Notes under the pieces: generated by a model
Told to the model about the DNA's origin: nothing
What the model saw: only the letters and a program-made list of their open reading frames with translations
The model's database searches: none
From: Cryphonectria parasitica EP155
Taxonomy: Eukaryota; Ascomycota; Sordariomycetes; Diaporthales; Cryphonectriaceae
DNA length: 64,000 nt
Assembly: GCF_011745365.1 (NCBI RefSeq)
Contig: NW_024468911.1
Location: forward strand, 552,759-616,758
Direction: 5' to 3'
Part shown: positions 33,391-46,318 of the stretch, piece by piece
Numbering within the stretch: the stretch's first letter is position 1
How the letters are laid out: each line of letters starts with the position of its first letter
Translations under genes and position numbers: made by a program

Positions 33391-36300
33391 TTTTCTTCTT
33401 CTTGGAGTTGATCTTCTACAAATTGGTCGTGCTTGGAAGAGCTTGCAAGGAGAGCGGAGGGGATCGAAAGTAAACAGCTGTAAGGACAGGCCTGTTTATA
33501 CTTCGTAGACGTGTCGTCTGGCCCGTTGTTGTGGGGCGATTCTCTGGTATATGTGAGGTCAGAAGCCAGGGTGGGTTGGAGGGGGACCCCACGTAAACTC
33601 GCGTCTCCACGAAAGCTTCACCTGAGATGTTTACCACCGGGTGGGTGTAGATGTCTTTTGGTAGGGCAATTTGCTGTCAATCAAGGAGAAACACAAGAAC
33701 AAGATAAAATCAGTAAAGAGATAAGAACTTGCTGATGGTGTAAGATCACGAAATGATACAAAACAGGGAAAGGAGGGAGATAAGCCGTATGCCCTGAGAG
33801 TAGACAAATCCTCTCCTTGCGTGGCATCGCTTGTTCAAGCAGCTCTGCCCGCCAACTCATCAGTGGCCGTCATCGCTGCCCCTCAGTCACAGGCTCGATG
33901 CGATGTGACTCTCTGTATTGTTCTCTGGGGCGGAGGGGGACCGAAACACAGGGTCCCTGCAGATCCAAGTCTTGGCCTGCATTGATTGGAACACTCACTG
34001 CCACTTTTCAGGGACCCATACAGAGCGGTGAATCCTGTTAGTCGCTGCCAAGCTTCGTGTGAGAATAATTCTTATGAGCGATGGAGGCCTGTTATTTACT
34101 TGGTTGGCTGAGGCGGCTTTTCTTGGCCCTCGGCCACCATTGGTTCAGACAGGTTTCTCAAGAGTTGGTTTACTGTGCTAATATCCATCTTTTCCCGCCG
34201 ATGTTGGCGGTTCAAACGACACGGGTTCGCAACACAACCTCGTATCTGACGTCTCAGCGGACAAGCTTAGCGGTTGAAGATGATTTTTTTTTTTTTTTTT
34301 TTTTTTTGCTTTTTCGCCCCAAGATCATACGAGCATACTGCTAATCCAGTCACTAGAAAGTCAAGAAGAACAAGTTAACGACGCTCACCGCTGATCTCGC
34401 ACCTGGTAGTACGTATAAAGCCTGGAGGGTTCCGGTCACTGCATTGGTAGGGCTGAGATACGCAGCGCTAAGATGTTGTCAACTTGTCAAAAGCGTTGCC
34501 CTAACGCAAGCCACGAGCCACATTGGGGGTTGTGATGACTGCGAACGAGACGCGCGTCTCGGGAATTTCTTTTCCCTTCGCCGTTGGCAATGCTTCGAGG
34601 CATTCTTGGACACCGACAGAGGCAAGACTTGACCTCGGTCATTTCGGTGCTGTCGTACGCGTTGAGCGCACCTGATGGCGGCTGTGCAGCAGCACTCTTT
34701 TTGAGACAACTCCTTTCATGTCAGAACCTGTCTCCCATGAGACTGTCTGTTTTTTTCTTCTTTTCTTCTCTCTTTTTCCTTCATCTTTCTTTTATCTCTA
34801 AATTAGTAAAGTGTGGCGTCTGACGGAACACAATCCGACAGCATGCACAACGTCGGTAAGGCGGACCCCCTTGTCTAAGGCTGTGCACTCAGACCAAAAG
34901 CCGATGGAAGAAAAAAAAAAAGCGATAAACTGGCGCGCGAAGGTATTCAACAGTGATTGAACATTATGAGCGATCTGTGATGTCGGTAAAAGGTCTAGAC
35001 ATGTGCTCGCTGACGCTGGGTCTTTAAGGGCCGGCAGTAAACGGCAATTTGGTAACCAGTATGAGGCTGTACCAAGGAGCGAAGGCGAGATCACGAGCTT
35101 CGTAGGTGGTGTGACACTGCAGAACGGATAGAGGCCGCCGAGGAAGTCTCGGCTCTCTGGTAACGAAAATCGCTTATGATGTGGGAAGATCGTGCAGACT
35201 GAAGTTCCGGGGGATGCATACTGAATGTCCAATCGTGGAATTCGCCTCATGACGTTTAGTTGTAGCTTATTTCCGATGCTTGTATCATTGAATATAGCTG
35301 AAGAAGGATCATGTGCGGTCCGAAACTCTGCGACGACCATAATGTCCATCGACTGCGCATTCTCGGACCGACTGATTCTGCGCGGCTCTGCAGGTCGTCT
35401 GCAAGTATGGTCTGCTTGCCACTGATTCTCCAGCCTCATTGACTCTCTTCTCCAAAACTCTGCAAGCGTAGGACGAAGAACGGAATTCGCTTATGCAGCC
35501 ATCCCGCCAGATGATGGAACACTCGCATCATGCTCGTGGCGACCAGTGGTTTGACAAGCCTGCGTGGGCCGGGCAGATAGTATTTGAGAGCTCGTGCTGT
35601 GGCACACGCTGTGAAAAGTCGTCATTGGTGTAGTGCTCTTGTACTCTTCGAAGCAAAAAAGAAAAGAAAAGAAAGAAAAAAAGAAAATCCTCAAAAATAC
35701 TTACCCAGGTGGCTACATGTCATCCACATTGACGAAGGGACCCTACTCAATCTCTTCTCCCGCCGTCTAACGCGAGGGCGGCAGCACAAATGAGGCTAGC
35801 TGAAGCTCTCTATGCTTTACCCTCACTGGTAAGCTTGTCTCGTCATGTCTTGTGACCGGAAGGCTTTTTGGCCGCCGAACGGGTGGCGTAAGACATGTGT
35901 ATATGCTGTCATATAGGAATATCTGGGCTATCCGGTAAGCGAAGACCTCATCATTTCCAGGCTGACGGGCAAACTATCCGCTTCTCGTGATCGACCACTC
36001 ATATCCCGTCCAACGCTGTCATCACAGGACAAGACGAGGTCGCAGCTTCGTTCTGGGAGCTGCAGCTCTCCGATGGCTAGAGTGGTGCTACCAGGTTAAG
36101 CGATGCTGACAGTACTCGCTGGCTTCGGCATAATGCCCTGAGTTGACGCTTCAGACCCTGGGAACACGAAGGCGCAGAAGACACAGGGCAAGAGAGGGTG
36201 TCCCAGCAAGATAGCAGTATGACGTACCAGGGCGCTCCGTGCACGTCGTCGATGGGGGCGAAAGACAGCACGGCCCTGCTTTTTGGTGCTGAGATCATCA

Positions 36301-38343
36301 GGGGCATGTCTTGCCCTGGTATGCATCTCCTCGATGCGTAGACCCGTAGAAATAGATTTTTCTCCAAGAAATGAAAGCCTGGCTCAGAGGGGAATGATCA
36401 ACCATGGATGACATCGTCTAGACGACCAGCCGTCTGACGATCAGCAGCACCAACGAGGCGACGAACAATTTTTAAGGTCGTCCGAAAGCTCGTACAAGCG
36501 CACCATGGGGTCAACTGGAAGCCTCTAGGTGACGACAAGTATCATGCCAAGATTCGGCACCGCATCTGTCGAGGATCAGGTAGTACCGGACCAAGGGAAA
36601 AGAAAGAGAAAAAAATGGAGTCGTGAGGGGAGGGATTTGGGTTTACCAGCGTTGTTCGCCCTCTTGCCCTGCGTATTACGTCTCGATCGCTAGACTTGAT
36701 CTCATCTCATTTTCTCGGCTGCGAGAAATGACAAATGCCGGCTGCTGGCATAGCGAGGGTCCGGACGCCGTGACGTGGTCTGGAATGTGCCTGCTTGCGC
36801 ACAGTCCCTGGTTTCAAGGTGGTGACTGGAGGGAGACTGCATGGTGATACTTTGCCTCCCGTTCCCGCGTGAAATGAGGCGTGTTAGGGAGGCGAGTGAA
36901 GAGTATGTGATTGCGTGGATAGCTCCTAGACCCAGGCTCGAGGCAAGAGCTACAAAGGGTGAACAAATTGGATGGCAGGCAAAATCTGGTGTGTGGCAGA
37001 GCTGGTTCAAAAAGGTTCGGTCGGGTCTCTGGTCGCCAGAGCCGTGATGTGTGTGTTTCCAGTCCTTCTCTAGGTACTCCTTCGTAGAAAAACGACAGGA
37101 GTAATAATAATAGTAGTAATAAAAAAACAAAAAGCTCAAAAAGGATAGACGAGATTTGAGTTCGGGCACGTCAGTTAGTCATAGAGCAGACGGGAGATAT
37201 TGACGGATGGAATGACGTTGAACAATGTCGAAGGAGGTTGCTGTTGTTGTTTTTGCTGTGTGACGAGGACAAGATTTAGTGAATCGTCGCAGGTGCAACA
37301 AACTTTAAAAAGAAAAGAAAAGAAAGGATGAAATGATGAAAGGGAGAAAGAAAAAGTCCCGCGCGACATGTCACAAAAAGATTCTGGAAGATCCGTCCCC
37401 TGTGACGGCGCCTGCTGTGGGCATGGAGCAACAGTGGGGGGCAAAAAGGGCAAGGGCACACCTAAGATCTGTGAACCGGCTAGGCGGGTACCCGTCCCAG
37501 CAGAAGCCAAGAGCGCCAATAGAACAGCACCTGCAGCACGGCTTCAGCCTTATAGGCAGTAGCACGCGACTCACATGCCATAGCGCTTACCCCCTGTACA
37601 GTAGCGTCCTCGCCCATGTGGTGATCCCCTGTGCTCTCACCCACCCTGCCCCTCCCGCCCCTTGGCGGGTACCTGAATATCCTGAACATCGCTGCAACCT
37701 TCTCCCCGTCGTATTGGTAGCTCTGACCCCTGCGCCCGCCGCCTGGAGCATCACCTGGAGCTAGCATCGTACGTACAATCTCGAGCGGCTTCGTAACGAT
37801 CCCACCCAGATTGAACCGTCACCATTTCCGCTTCCTACGCGCTAGCTTGGGCTTTTCCCAATAACAATCTCGTTTCTGCTCTTGTGTTTTATCTTTCCAT
37901 ATCAAGTCACAAGACTTGTATATTAAAAGTCATGGTGGCCCTCCCCTCCCTCCATTATTATTCTGTCTGTCAATTTCCAGCAGACGTGGTTAAATATCCA
38001 CAATCGCCACCCTTTCCCCGACCTGTACGTACCTCCGCCTCAAAAAATTGAATAAACATCTACGGGCTGTTGCTGTACCGTAAGTCTCTCCCTCTCTCTT
38101 TCTATCCTGCTGAGTGTCGGACCCTATGTCTGATGTCCTTCTATAGCTCTCAGCGCATATAGTACTGCTACTGTACCGCCAAAAAACAAAACCAAACCCA
38201 TTCCTCGACCAGAGTTACCAGAGACAAAGCACAGGGCTTTTCACGCCGTCCTTTGAGTAGCCTGTATACCACACGACACCCTTTCAGTCAGAGTTTCTCT
38301 CTCGCTCGCCTGTTACAGTCGTTACGGCCCATTCTTGCCCATC
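33391..38343. other. 5-kb gene-poor region
   Basis: Apart from the PLD promoter next to 33391 and the GNAT promoter next to 38343, I see no supported gene. The longest frame (34798-35439, -, 213 codons) has no motif, uneven codon use and no clear neighbouring exons. Base composition is lower in GC than the coding regions. A 24-T run lies at 34284-34307. The stretch could be a decayed insertion, a non-coding locus or spacer; I found no terminal repeats, transposase or polymerase motifs. Confidence 0.5.
34284..34307. repeat. Poly(T) run, 24 nt
   Basis: Homopolymer of 24 T on the plus strand in the gene-poor region. Confidence 0.95.
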
Positions 38344-39008
38344 ATGTCAGGACCAGGCACCGCAAGGGCGCAGATCTTCAACGCAAGAGACCACGCACAT
38401 CTGACGCCTTGGCTGGCCGGTCTACAGGCCCAGTGTATCACGTCCGACAAGACCATCAGCACCTTCCTGCCTCCTCTGAGCCACGAGAAGCTCCTCGTCT
38501 GGTGGAAAGATCGGATTGCGGAGGCTACTGGCGGCACGAGGGTGATCGTGATGCTGCTTCTTGACTGGGAACCTGGCACGAGGGTGCAGGGAGATCATCT
38601 GGTTGGTGTCGCCATGCTGGCAGTGCCGCATTGGGAGACGGCGCCGTTCCGGGCGACGATCGAAACCTTGCTGCTCAGCACCAAGTATCGTCGCAGGGGA
38701 GGCGCGACGACTCTGATCAAGGCTCTGGAGACGCAGGCCCTTCTCAAGGGTAAGACCCTTCTGGTAAGCTGGCTCCCTTCCATCCCCTCCCCCCTTTTCA
38801 CCGATTTCCTTTTGCATAATGTACTTACTCACCTACTTGGCTTGTTCTACAGATGTGCGAGGTGGAGGACCGATCCCCAGCCGCGGACCTATTCATGCGC
38901 CTGAACTACCAGATGGCCGGCACAGTACCCGGTTACTGCATCAATCCGAGCGGTGAGTTGAGAGGTTTCGTCTTCCTCTACAAGAACATCAAGGGTGCCG
39001 GGAACTAG
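38344..39008 (+). CDS. GNAT-family N-acetyltransferase
   Basis: Exons 38344-38763 and 38853-39008 (89-nt intron; donor CTG|GTAAGC, acceptor CTACAG) give 191 aa; an ATG at 38335 would add three residues. The fold follows GNAT order: strand pairs ending in HLVGVAMLAVP, then ATIETLLLSTKYRRRGGATTLIKALETQALLKG, which carries the acetyl-CoA-binding RRxxGxA-like pattern (RRRGGA). After the splice comes MCEVEDRSPAADLFMRLNYQMAGTVPGY, matching the usual 'xxxN..A..ly.klGF' end. GNAT enzymes move acetyl from acetyl-CoA to an amine; the substrate (small molecule, drug or protein) cannot be named. Another donor at 38751 would shift the frame, so the 38764 donor is preferred. Confidence 0.85.
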
Positions 39009-40895
39009 ATGTCCAGACGATCATCACCTAGCCCACCCTTAAACAGGGCCAATTCGTCGTACAGCACGCCAATTGCTATTTTTTTTTCTTCTTCTTCCTT
39101 CTTTATCTTTTCTTCCATTTGGTATTCCTTTTCCAAGCCAAGCGCCAAGGGAGCGTTTTTGGGGGACCTCCTCGGATGGAGCGGGCGGCCAAGAAGCGCC
39201 CCAAACACGAGCTGACGCTCCGGATGCATCGGATGAGGAAGGCTGGAAACTTTTTCGAGGACGGCAAGATCTGGACATAATTGTGTTGGAGGATCTACAG
39301 TGTCTTTAATTAGACCTCAACCATGTCCAGGCTGGGGTGAGGACAGAGAAGGCGAGGGTGGGATCTGACGGTGCGGTGGGTTGGATATCTGACTTGGAAA
39401 CTTGTAATATTAGGTGGAGGGCGATTAGAAAGTACTAGATAGAGTTCTGGTGCCCATACCCATTATAGCTATCTAGAATTTATGTATTATAACATTGACT
39501 GTTTAACAAATCCGGTGATAATTGCATGTATGTGATCGTACCACCATCTTTGTGTGTATGTCTCTGTCTGTCTCTCTGTCTCTCTCAACGCAAAACAAAT
39601 TCCATCTGAGGACGTTTCGTATCAAAGAATGGCCTGAGCACCTCGCTTCGTCTCAATGTGTAAGAGAGATCTGCAGGGCCCCAGATACTAATCGTAATTG
39701 CAGCAGGTGTCACTTCAAACCTCGTCTGTTCGCTGGAGCCTCTATCGTCACGTGCAATCTCGCCTTGATGCCCAACGTGAAGGTTAGAAACAAACAGGGG
39801 TACAATACGCGACGCTTGCGCCTGACTTGTCTCGAGACCCGAAGAGAAGAAGGAAGAGAAGAAAGAAAGAAGAAAAGAAGAAGAAAACCCTGTGGTGGTG
39901 GCTTACAATCCCCACCAGGCTGAAGGCCCTTTGTTCAGCCGATGCCTCTTCTTGACTTGACTCTTCCCAAAGAAATAAACGAAAATGAGGCAGCCTGTCA
40001 GTGGCCTGACGTGTAAAAAGACAAAGAGAGGTACATACATAGTCGTTAAGCAGCAGCGGGCCCATGTCGGAGCAGGCCTTCATAAACGAGGGCCTGATCA
40101 GCATGCATCGGGCTCAAGACTCCATCATGGTCTCATCTCGCTATTGAAGCGAACCAAGGAATGTTTTTTGCTCTCTGGACGTCGGCCCCGTTCCCGATTT
40201 CCCCACAGGCAGGGCGGCGGTCAGGCATATAGTGTGCAGAATGGTTCATTGAGTTATTCAAGGCTTCTTCTCTTTCTTCTTCTCTTTTCGAAGGATACAT
40301 CTCAGTAACAAGCTTGCAGATTGAATGGCCGATTAATTGATTTACTATCGTCGTTATGCGTCCACTCCTCAGACATACGAACAAACCGCATCTACTTGCC
40401 TCATCTTGGGCTGCATTAAATGAGATAGAGGACTCTATACTTAGATTTTAGATTCTGGTTGCAATTCCCCTCCCGCCCCTTTTTCTTTCTTCTTCGTTTC
40501 TCTCTCCAGGATAGTTGGTGGCTTGCAGCCTGAAGAGTAAGTGTCTCAGCCGAGCTACGCCGCTGGAGTTCTTGTCTGCTGGCGTGATCAGTCCTTCGCT
40601 CGTTTACCTCCTCCGAATTTTCGTCGATACAACATATTTGCCTTTCTGAGAACGTCGCAGGTTCAAGTTTCACAAATATCTACATAAGAGACTAAACACC
40701 AAATGCTCAGGCAAGTCAGGTCGGCGGAAATGTTCTGCCGGAGTTCCGGCCGAGTGTATTGGAACTCCTAAAAAGCACCACAACGTACTACGGTCCAAAA
40801 AGTTAAAATTTCGGGACCGAGCCGATACCCATCAGGATCGACGTCCAGGCCCGAAACAGGCTTGCAAAGTCTCCGATTCGTTGGTATCTTGAAGA

Positions 40896-40908
40896 GGGGG
40901 GGGGGGGG
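40896..40908. repeat. Poly(G) run, 13 nt
   Basis: Homopolymer in a non-coding spacer. Confidence 0.95.
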
Positions 40909-41783
40909 CCTCGTTCCGCCAACATAGGCACTCATGGCACTGTCTCCTGTTGGTATTATCTTGTGCTACCTGAGAATTAGTATGATTTTAGACATTGTCA
41001 TCATCCTCGGTTTGAGAGAGAAGCTCACCATCCGGGACCGAGAAGAAAGTGTGTCTGCTCTCCTCTCTGGAGTCGGAATTATTCTCTGTCTGACTCGAGT
41101 CTATTTCCAGCTGGCTCAAAAGGATGAACGAAGGGGAGGAACAGGAGCGGCGAGCGTCCCGAACGGGGTTATCACCGAAGAAATCCCAATAAGAAGAAGA
41201 AGGGAAAGTAAAGAGGCTGGCTGGCTGCAGTGGTCGTCCGAGAGGTGGCACGGTCCTCGTTGTGGTACTGACGACCCGCTTGCCATGCCGATGATACACT
41301 CTCACACCACAGTTGCTACACATGAAGAGAAAAAGGGGGGTGCACAGGAAGATAGCAGCCTGTTCTGCTTCCGATTCGGGTCCCACTGCGCCTGGGAAGC
41401 CGGAGGAAGAAGAAGAAGCAAGGAAAAAAGAAGAAAACTGAGAATCCCTCAGATACTATTATAGTATATACCAATACTTTATTTCCTGCATAGTATAAGT
41501 GCCTAGTATTCACCATGGTAATTCAATCTGGTACAGTATGGGTGGTCTTGTCCGGTTGCAACGGAGGCGGACCCTGGGCCCCGGACGGAATACCAAAACA
41601 CAACCTTAAAACCAAGAGAGCACTTCCCCATCCCGACCTCCGTTGCTCAAAGTCGGTCTTAGTTCCCAAAAAGAAAGCCGAGACAAGACCTTACCCCGTC
41701 CCATCTTCATTTTGCTCCATCTTCTTTACATCTTTTTTGCCTGCTTTTCTGTTTCTGTCTCTTGTTCTTCTTCATTCTCATCG

Positions 41784-41829
41784 ACACACGCACACACACA
41801 CAGACACACACGCAAACTTCACACACACA
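41784..41829 (+). repeat. (CA)n-rich leader tract
   Basis: Interrupted CA dinucleotide tract ending about 30 nt before the oxidoreductase ATG, so probably in its 5' leader. Confidence 0.85.
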
Positions 41830-41859
41830 GAGCCCACTTTACTCAGAGTCCTGCCCACA

Positions 41860-43027
41860 ATGACAAAGACGGTGGTGATCCTCGGAGGGTCCTATGCCGG
41901 CCTTCATGTCGCGCACTACCTCCTCAAGAAGCAAAAAACCCTGGACGTCAAGGTCATCCTGGTATCAAAGGTTCGTGTGTGTTGGTAATCAAGGAGAGCA
42001 AAAGGGACAGGACGATAGATGTGTAGCCCGCCCATCCTTTTTGGGTTGTGCTCTTGATAATGAGATGATGGACTTCAAAGAAGACGAGGGCCACCTGGTG
42101 AACAAACTGACAAATGCCTCATCCTCTAGAGCTCCCAGTTCTACTGGAACATGGCTTCGGTCCGCGCCATCGTCCCCAACACCATCAAGGACGACCAGCT
42201 CTTTCAGCCGCTCGCCGCCGCCCTCGAGCGCTACGACAAGGACACCTACGAGATCCTCATCGGCTCCGCCCACAAGGTCGACACGGCCGCCAAGACGGTG
42301 CTCGTCTCTCCTACCACGAGCACTGGGTCGTCGTCATCGCCAGCCGAGGACCGCACCCTGACCTACGACCAGCTCATCATCGCCACGGGCGCCCGTAGCA
42401 GCAGCGGCACCAGCAGCAGCAACAGCACCACCCTGGAGGTGCCCTGGAAAGTCCTCGACACCTACGACGAGACGGTGGCGAGCCTGGACAAGACGCGGGA
42501 GCGCGTGCAGGCCGCCAGCACCATCATCGTCGGCGGCGCCGGGGCCACGGGCGTCGAGGTCGCGGGCGAGCTGGGCTACGAGTACGGCAAGACGAAGGAG
42601 ATCACGCTGCTGTGCGGGGGCCCTTCTGTGCTCGACGGCGACAGCATCGGCGGGGCGGCCAGGGCGGCGCTGGAGAAGCTCCACGTCAAGATCAGGCTCG
42701 ACGCGAGGGTGAAGGGGTCCAAGAACCTGGCGGGCGGCGAGGGCAAGACGGAGGTGAGTCTGGAGAACGGGGAGACGCTCACGGCAGACTTGTATCTCCC
42801 GACGGTGGGCATGGTGCCCAACTCGGAGATGCTGGACGGGGCGTATCTGGGTGAGAAGGGCTATGTTGTCACGAACGATCTCCATCAGGTCAAGGGGCTC
42901 GAGAGCGAGGGCGTCTGGGCTCTTGGGGATGTGGTCAGCAAACCCAGAGGCGGATTTCTCATAACGCAAAAACAGGTAAGTCTTTTTTTCTCAACTCCTC
43001 GTTTCTCGTTTAGGATCAAGTGGCTCT

Positions 43028-43077
<50 letters not shown>

Positions 43078-43355
43078 GAAGTAGAGAGGGAAAGCAGAAG
43101 AGACTGGTTCGCTGACACATTTCATCGTCACAGGCTGCTGGAGTGGCAAAGAATGTCGAGCTCACCCTGCAGGGCAAGGCTCCCTCCACCGTCAAGCTGT
43201 TGCCTGTAGACATCATGGCCTGCTCGGTGGGCAGAAGTGGTGGCGTCGGGAGGATGGGGCCCGTCAAGATGTTCTCGACCATGGTCTGGCTGGCCAAGGG
43301 GCGCACCCTCGGTATTCAGAGGATGCCTGGCTACATCGACGGCAGTGTGGCTTAA
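41860..43355 (+). CDS. AIF/FSP1-type FAD-dependent NAD(P)H oxidoreductase
   Basis: Exons 41860-41970, 42130-42975 and 43134-43355 give 392 aa. The FAD-binding Rossmann motif is at the start (VVILGGSYAGLHVAHYL, residues 5-21; GGSYAG in place of GxGxxG). A second NAD(P)H-binding Rossmann fold is at about 169-184 (IIVGGAGATGVEVAGE). The IIATGAR segment near 120 and GVWALGDV near 294 complete the pyridine nucleotide-disulfide oxidoreductase pattern; no redox-active cysteine pair is present. This fits the AMID/AIFM2/FSP1 branch, which transfers electrons from NAD(P)H to quinones. The physiological acceptor is inferred only. No mitochondrial presequence or N-terminal myristoyl glycine is visible. 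The second intron contains GT and GA microsatellites. Confidence 0.9.
43029..43070 (+). repeat. (GT)6(GA)15 compound microsatellite in an intron
   Basis: GT units at 43029-43040 followed by GA units at 43041-43070, inside the second intron of the FAD oxidoreductase gene. Confidence 0.95.
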
Positions 43356-44287
43356 GCCCCTTTTCTGCATCATAACTTTTTTCTCTATGGAGTTGTTATT
43401 CGTCCATACTATCCATTAGCCCATTCAGAGGAAGGCCTGTGCTGTCTTCTAGTATTTTTGTTGACGGATAAAAAGATCTAGAACACAACTAGACCAGACC
43501 CACAGAGGCGTTCATAATTCCTAACAGAAAGCTATACTACATGTAGTTAACTAGAAAGCTTGAAATATAATATAGTAATAGTTAAATAAATAAAGAGTAG
43601 AATAGGAAGACTATCCAATATCACAACTGAGTTTTAACAAATACAAGTATAGTGATTTTTGCCTTTGAGGATCTTGGGAGGGATGAGGAATATAACACAA
43701 AGTCCCTCCTCCCTTGCGTGCCGGGAATCCGTGATAGGGGCAAAGGCTAGAGACCCAAAAGTGGATCATTCTCCTCCTAAAATGTCGAATAGACATTCAG
43801 CTAGAAAGGGAGAAACCAGCCTGAAATGAAGAAGAATGGGGTGCTTGCGCAAGCCACGTCCTACTATAGCGTCTCTTTTCTAAGACGGGCGTCCAAAAAT
43901 ATGTCTTATCGTTTTGGCTGGAATGTTTTCAGCACGCGATGGCCCCTCTCAATTTACACTGCATACCTTTGACCGCATGCAGAACATGTCTCTCTCGCTC
44001 TCACCCCTTCTCCTTATACACATCTTTCTCTGATTCCTTCCCTCCATCGCGTTAGTTCTACCCGAGGCGGCGAGACACATTCTGTCAGAGGGGAAATGTG
44101 TCTTGACGCGTTAATTGATTGAAAGAAAAGGAAGAAAAAAGAGAGAGAGAGAAACCTACCACTTTCGCATTCAGGAATCCTCAAACCCTCTATCTCTTTC
44201 TTTTTCTGTCTTCTTTTCTTCTTCTCTCTTTTCTCTCTTTTTTAGTCTTTGATCTTGGTGTGCATGGAACAGAAGTAAAGATCCATA
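43356..44287. other. Spacer, no gene seen
   Basis: 932 nt between two plus-strand genes. Strongly A/T-rich at 43440-43640 (3' UTR and termination zone of the oxidoreductase). Pyrimidine-rich TTTCTT/TCTCTC tracts at 44190-44245 lie just before the next start, as often seen in fungal promoters. Confidence 0.65.
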
Positions 44288-46103
44288 ATGAAAATGTCAC
44301 CAGACAGATCCTGGAGAACAGGCCTTTTTTTCAGAGCCCCTTCGACGCCCATCGCCAAGATTGGATGTTGCTGTCTACTCGCCCTTGCAGTATGGCTGGT
44401 CGCCACCGGTCTCGAGCGCCAGTCGGTGGTATCTCTCCATGACCTCAAGAGCAGTGCAGGCGACTTCTTTGCTTCCAGCGCAAGCGGAGACGATTCCAAA
44501 TCTAAACCATGGACGCCTGGCTCCGGGTCGAAGTTGGGGAATGGACCACCTCATGATCCATATGAGGACGGAGAGGATTTGTATGCCTCCTCCTCCTCCG
44601 CTTCTGCGGATCCATCAGATCACAATCAGTCGCCGCAAGCATCATCATCATCACCAACAACAACAACGACAGCCCCCAAGAAGCCTACCACCTCAGCAAA
44701 GGCGCGGCCCGAGAAGACCTGGGACCTCGGAAGCTTCAAGGAGGCATGGCTTGCCACAGAGATCGGCGGCCCCTTCAACGGCTCCTGGCTCGCCCAGGTG
44801 TGCAACGAGACGACCTGGCGCTCCGACGTAGCCCTCCACATGACGCACAGCCGCGGCGGCCTGGCCAACGTGCGCGGGACCATCCTCGACTTCCTCCACT
44901 TTGCGATTCGGACGGGCACGGCGCACCTCGTCCTCCCTTCGTACGTGAAGCGCACCGACACCAGCCTGGACTGGATGGACGAGAGCAACGGGTACTGGCC
45001 CTTCTCGAACCTGTTCGACGACGTCTGGTTCCTGGACACGATGAAGACGCACTGCCCGCAGGTGACCTTCTACGGCAACGTCACCGACGTCCCCGCCACG
45101 GCCTTTGTCGAGCCCGACTACGAGATCCACACCGCGCGGCCCGACAAGAGGCCCGACGAGAGCATCGCCGCCACGGCCGCACACTTTGCCGCCTGGCTCG
45201 CCGACAACCCGGCGGGCTACCAGCCGGGCCTGCTGAACCTCGTCAACGTCGGCGCCACCCTGTGGGCTTTTGACATGATGACCAGCCCGCGCATGCGCCT
45301 CGTCCTGGGCCGCATGTGCAAGATCAACCCGCGCATCCGCGAGCTCGCCGCCACGGCCACGTGGAACCTGCGCGGCCTGCACAACCTGTCCGAGACCCTC
45401 GACCCCCGTGACCAGATCTACCAGGACGCCTTCTACGGCATGCACCTGCGCACCGAGGCCGACGCCTCCACCGTCAACTGGGACAGCCAGTTTGGCGGCT
45501 TCGACAGCCAGACCGACATCCACCTCGAGAAATGCCAGGGCCTCGGGCTGCAGGTCATCTATGTGGCCAGCGGGAACCAGGAGGATATTGAGCGGTTCAA
45601 GGAAAAGGCCATGGACAGGGCCAACATCACCGTCGTGAGCAAGAAAGATCTGATCACGGACCCGGACGACCAGGCCGTTCTGGATGGCATGACTTGGGAT
45701 CAGCATGGCGCGCTTGATTGGGAGGTTCTTGCAAGGAGCACTTACTTTAGTGGACCTGTCATGGTAAGATTTTCTCTCTCTCTCCCCCTCTCTTTGGTTC
45801 CCTTTCCCCCAGACTCACTCTCCGACACTTGCATCGTTTCCTGGTCAGTGATTTCTCAAAGAGTGAGCGGTTGATGCTGACATGGTGCTGGTGGCCCAAA
45901 AATAATAGAGCAGTTTTTCTTGGAACCTGGCGTACAGGAGGAACCTCTACATCGAAGACGACAGCCGGCTGGACAAGGCGAATCCGTTCGCAGTGCAGGA
46001 GTTGGAACCACAGATTGCATTCGATGATGGTCTGAGCAGGATCATGCTCAGGACCCATCTTGACTTGGTGGAGCACATGGCTCCGCGCGGTATATTTCCA
46101 TAA
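44288..46103 (+). CDS. Type II membrane protein, O-fucosyltransferase-like fold
   Basis: Exons 44288-45763 and 45909-46103 (145-nt intron at phase 0) give 556 aa. The N-terminus is a short cytosolic part and a membrane anchor (about 23-41, with CCCLLALAVWLVAT). Then comes an S/T/P-rich stem (about 45-140), the usual layout of Golgi glycosyltransferases. The domain begins with TEIGGPFNGSWLAQVCNETTW, then MTHSRGGLANVRGTILDFLHFAIRTG, and later QIYQDAFYGMHLRTEADA, which resembles the HxRxE-type donor-binding segment of GDP-fucose O-fucosyltransferases. It looks like a conserved fungal protein, but neither the sugar nor the acceptor can be stated. In-frame ATG codons at 44288 and 44294 are equivalent start choices. 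Confidence 0.8.
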
Positions 46104-46318
46104 GAAGATATTAGCTCACTATGAAGGCGGCTTGTTTGATTCGCTGGTCCTGGAGTTTGTTTTTCTTTTTGGGTTTCGGGGAGCCTGGGCCTGGACCACT
46201 TTCAATAATGCATTTTGCCTCTTTGAATTCTTTCACAACTGCCGGCCTGCCTCTCTGCCCTGCACATGTGCCTTCCCTATCTCGGCTGGCTCATCGTCAC
46301 GTCATGCATCAATTATGC

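Larger units (their letters stand above)
39009..41859. other. 2.9-kb spacer, no supported gene
   Basis: Frames of 133 codons (39522-39923), 106 codons (-, 39784-40104) and 176 codons (40934-41464) overlap antisense frames and have no domains. A 13-G run lies at 40896-40908 and a CA-rich tract at 41784-41829 precedes the oxidoreductase start. It probably holds the GNAT 3' UTR, spacer and the promoter/leader of the FAD oxidoreductase. Confidence 0.5.

Noticed and set aside
34798..35439. 213-codon minus-strand frame in the gene-poor region
   Set aside because: No domain, uneven codon use, and no exon or promoter context. Kept as unsupported rather than called a gene.
35697..35760. AATACTTACC resembling the 5' end of U1 snRNA
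   Set aside because: The next base and the following stem-loop do not match U1, and no Sm site or promoter context is seen; the match is simply the complement of a splice donor.
40934..41464. 176-codon plus-strand frame starting with a hydrophobic segment
   Set aside because: It overlaps a 132-codon antisense frame and has a low-complexity R/E/S-rich end, no homologous motif and no clear gene context.
44693..45706. 337-codon minus-strand frame antisense to the glycosyltransferase-like gene
   Set aside because: Composition is the complement of a GC3-rich gene and no domain is visible.
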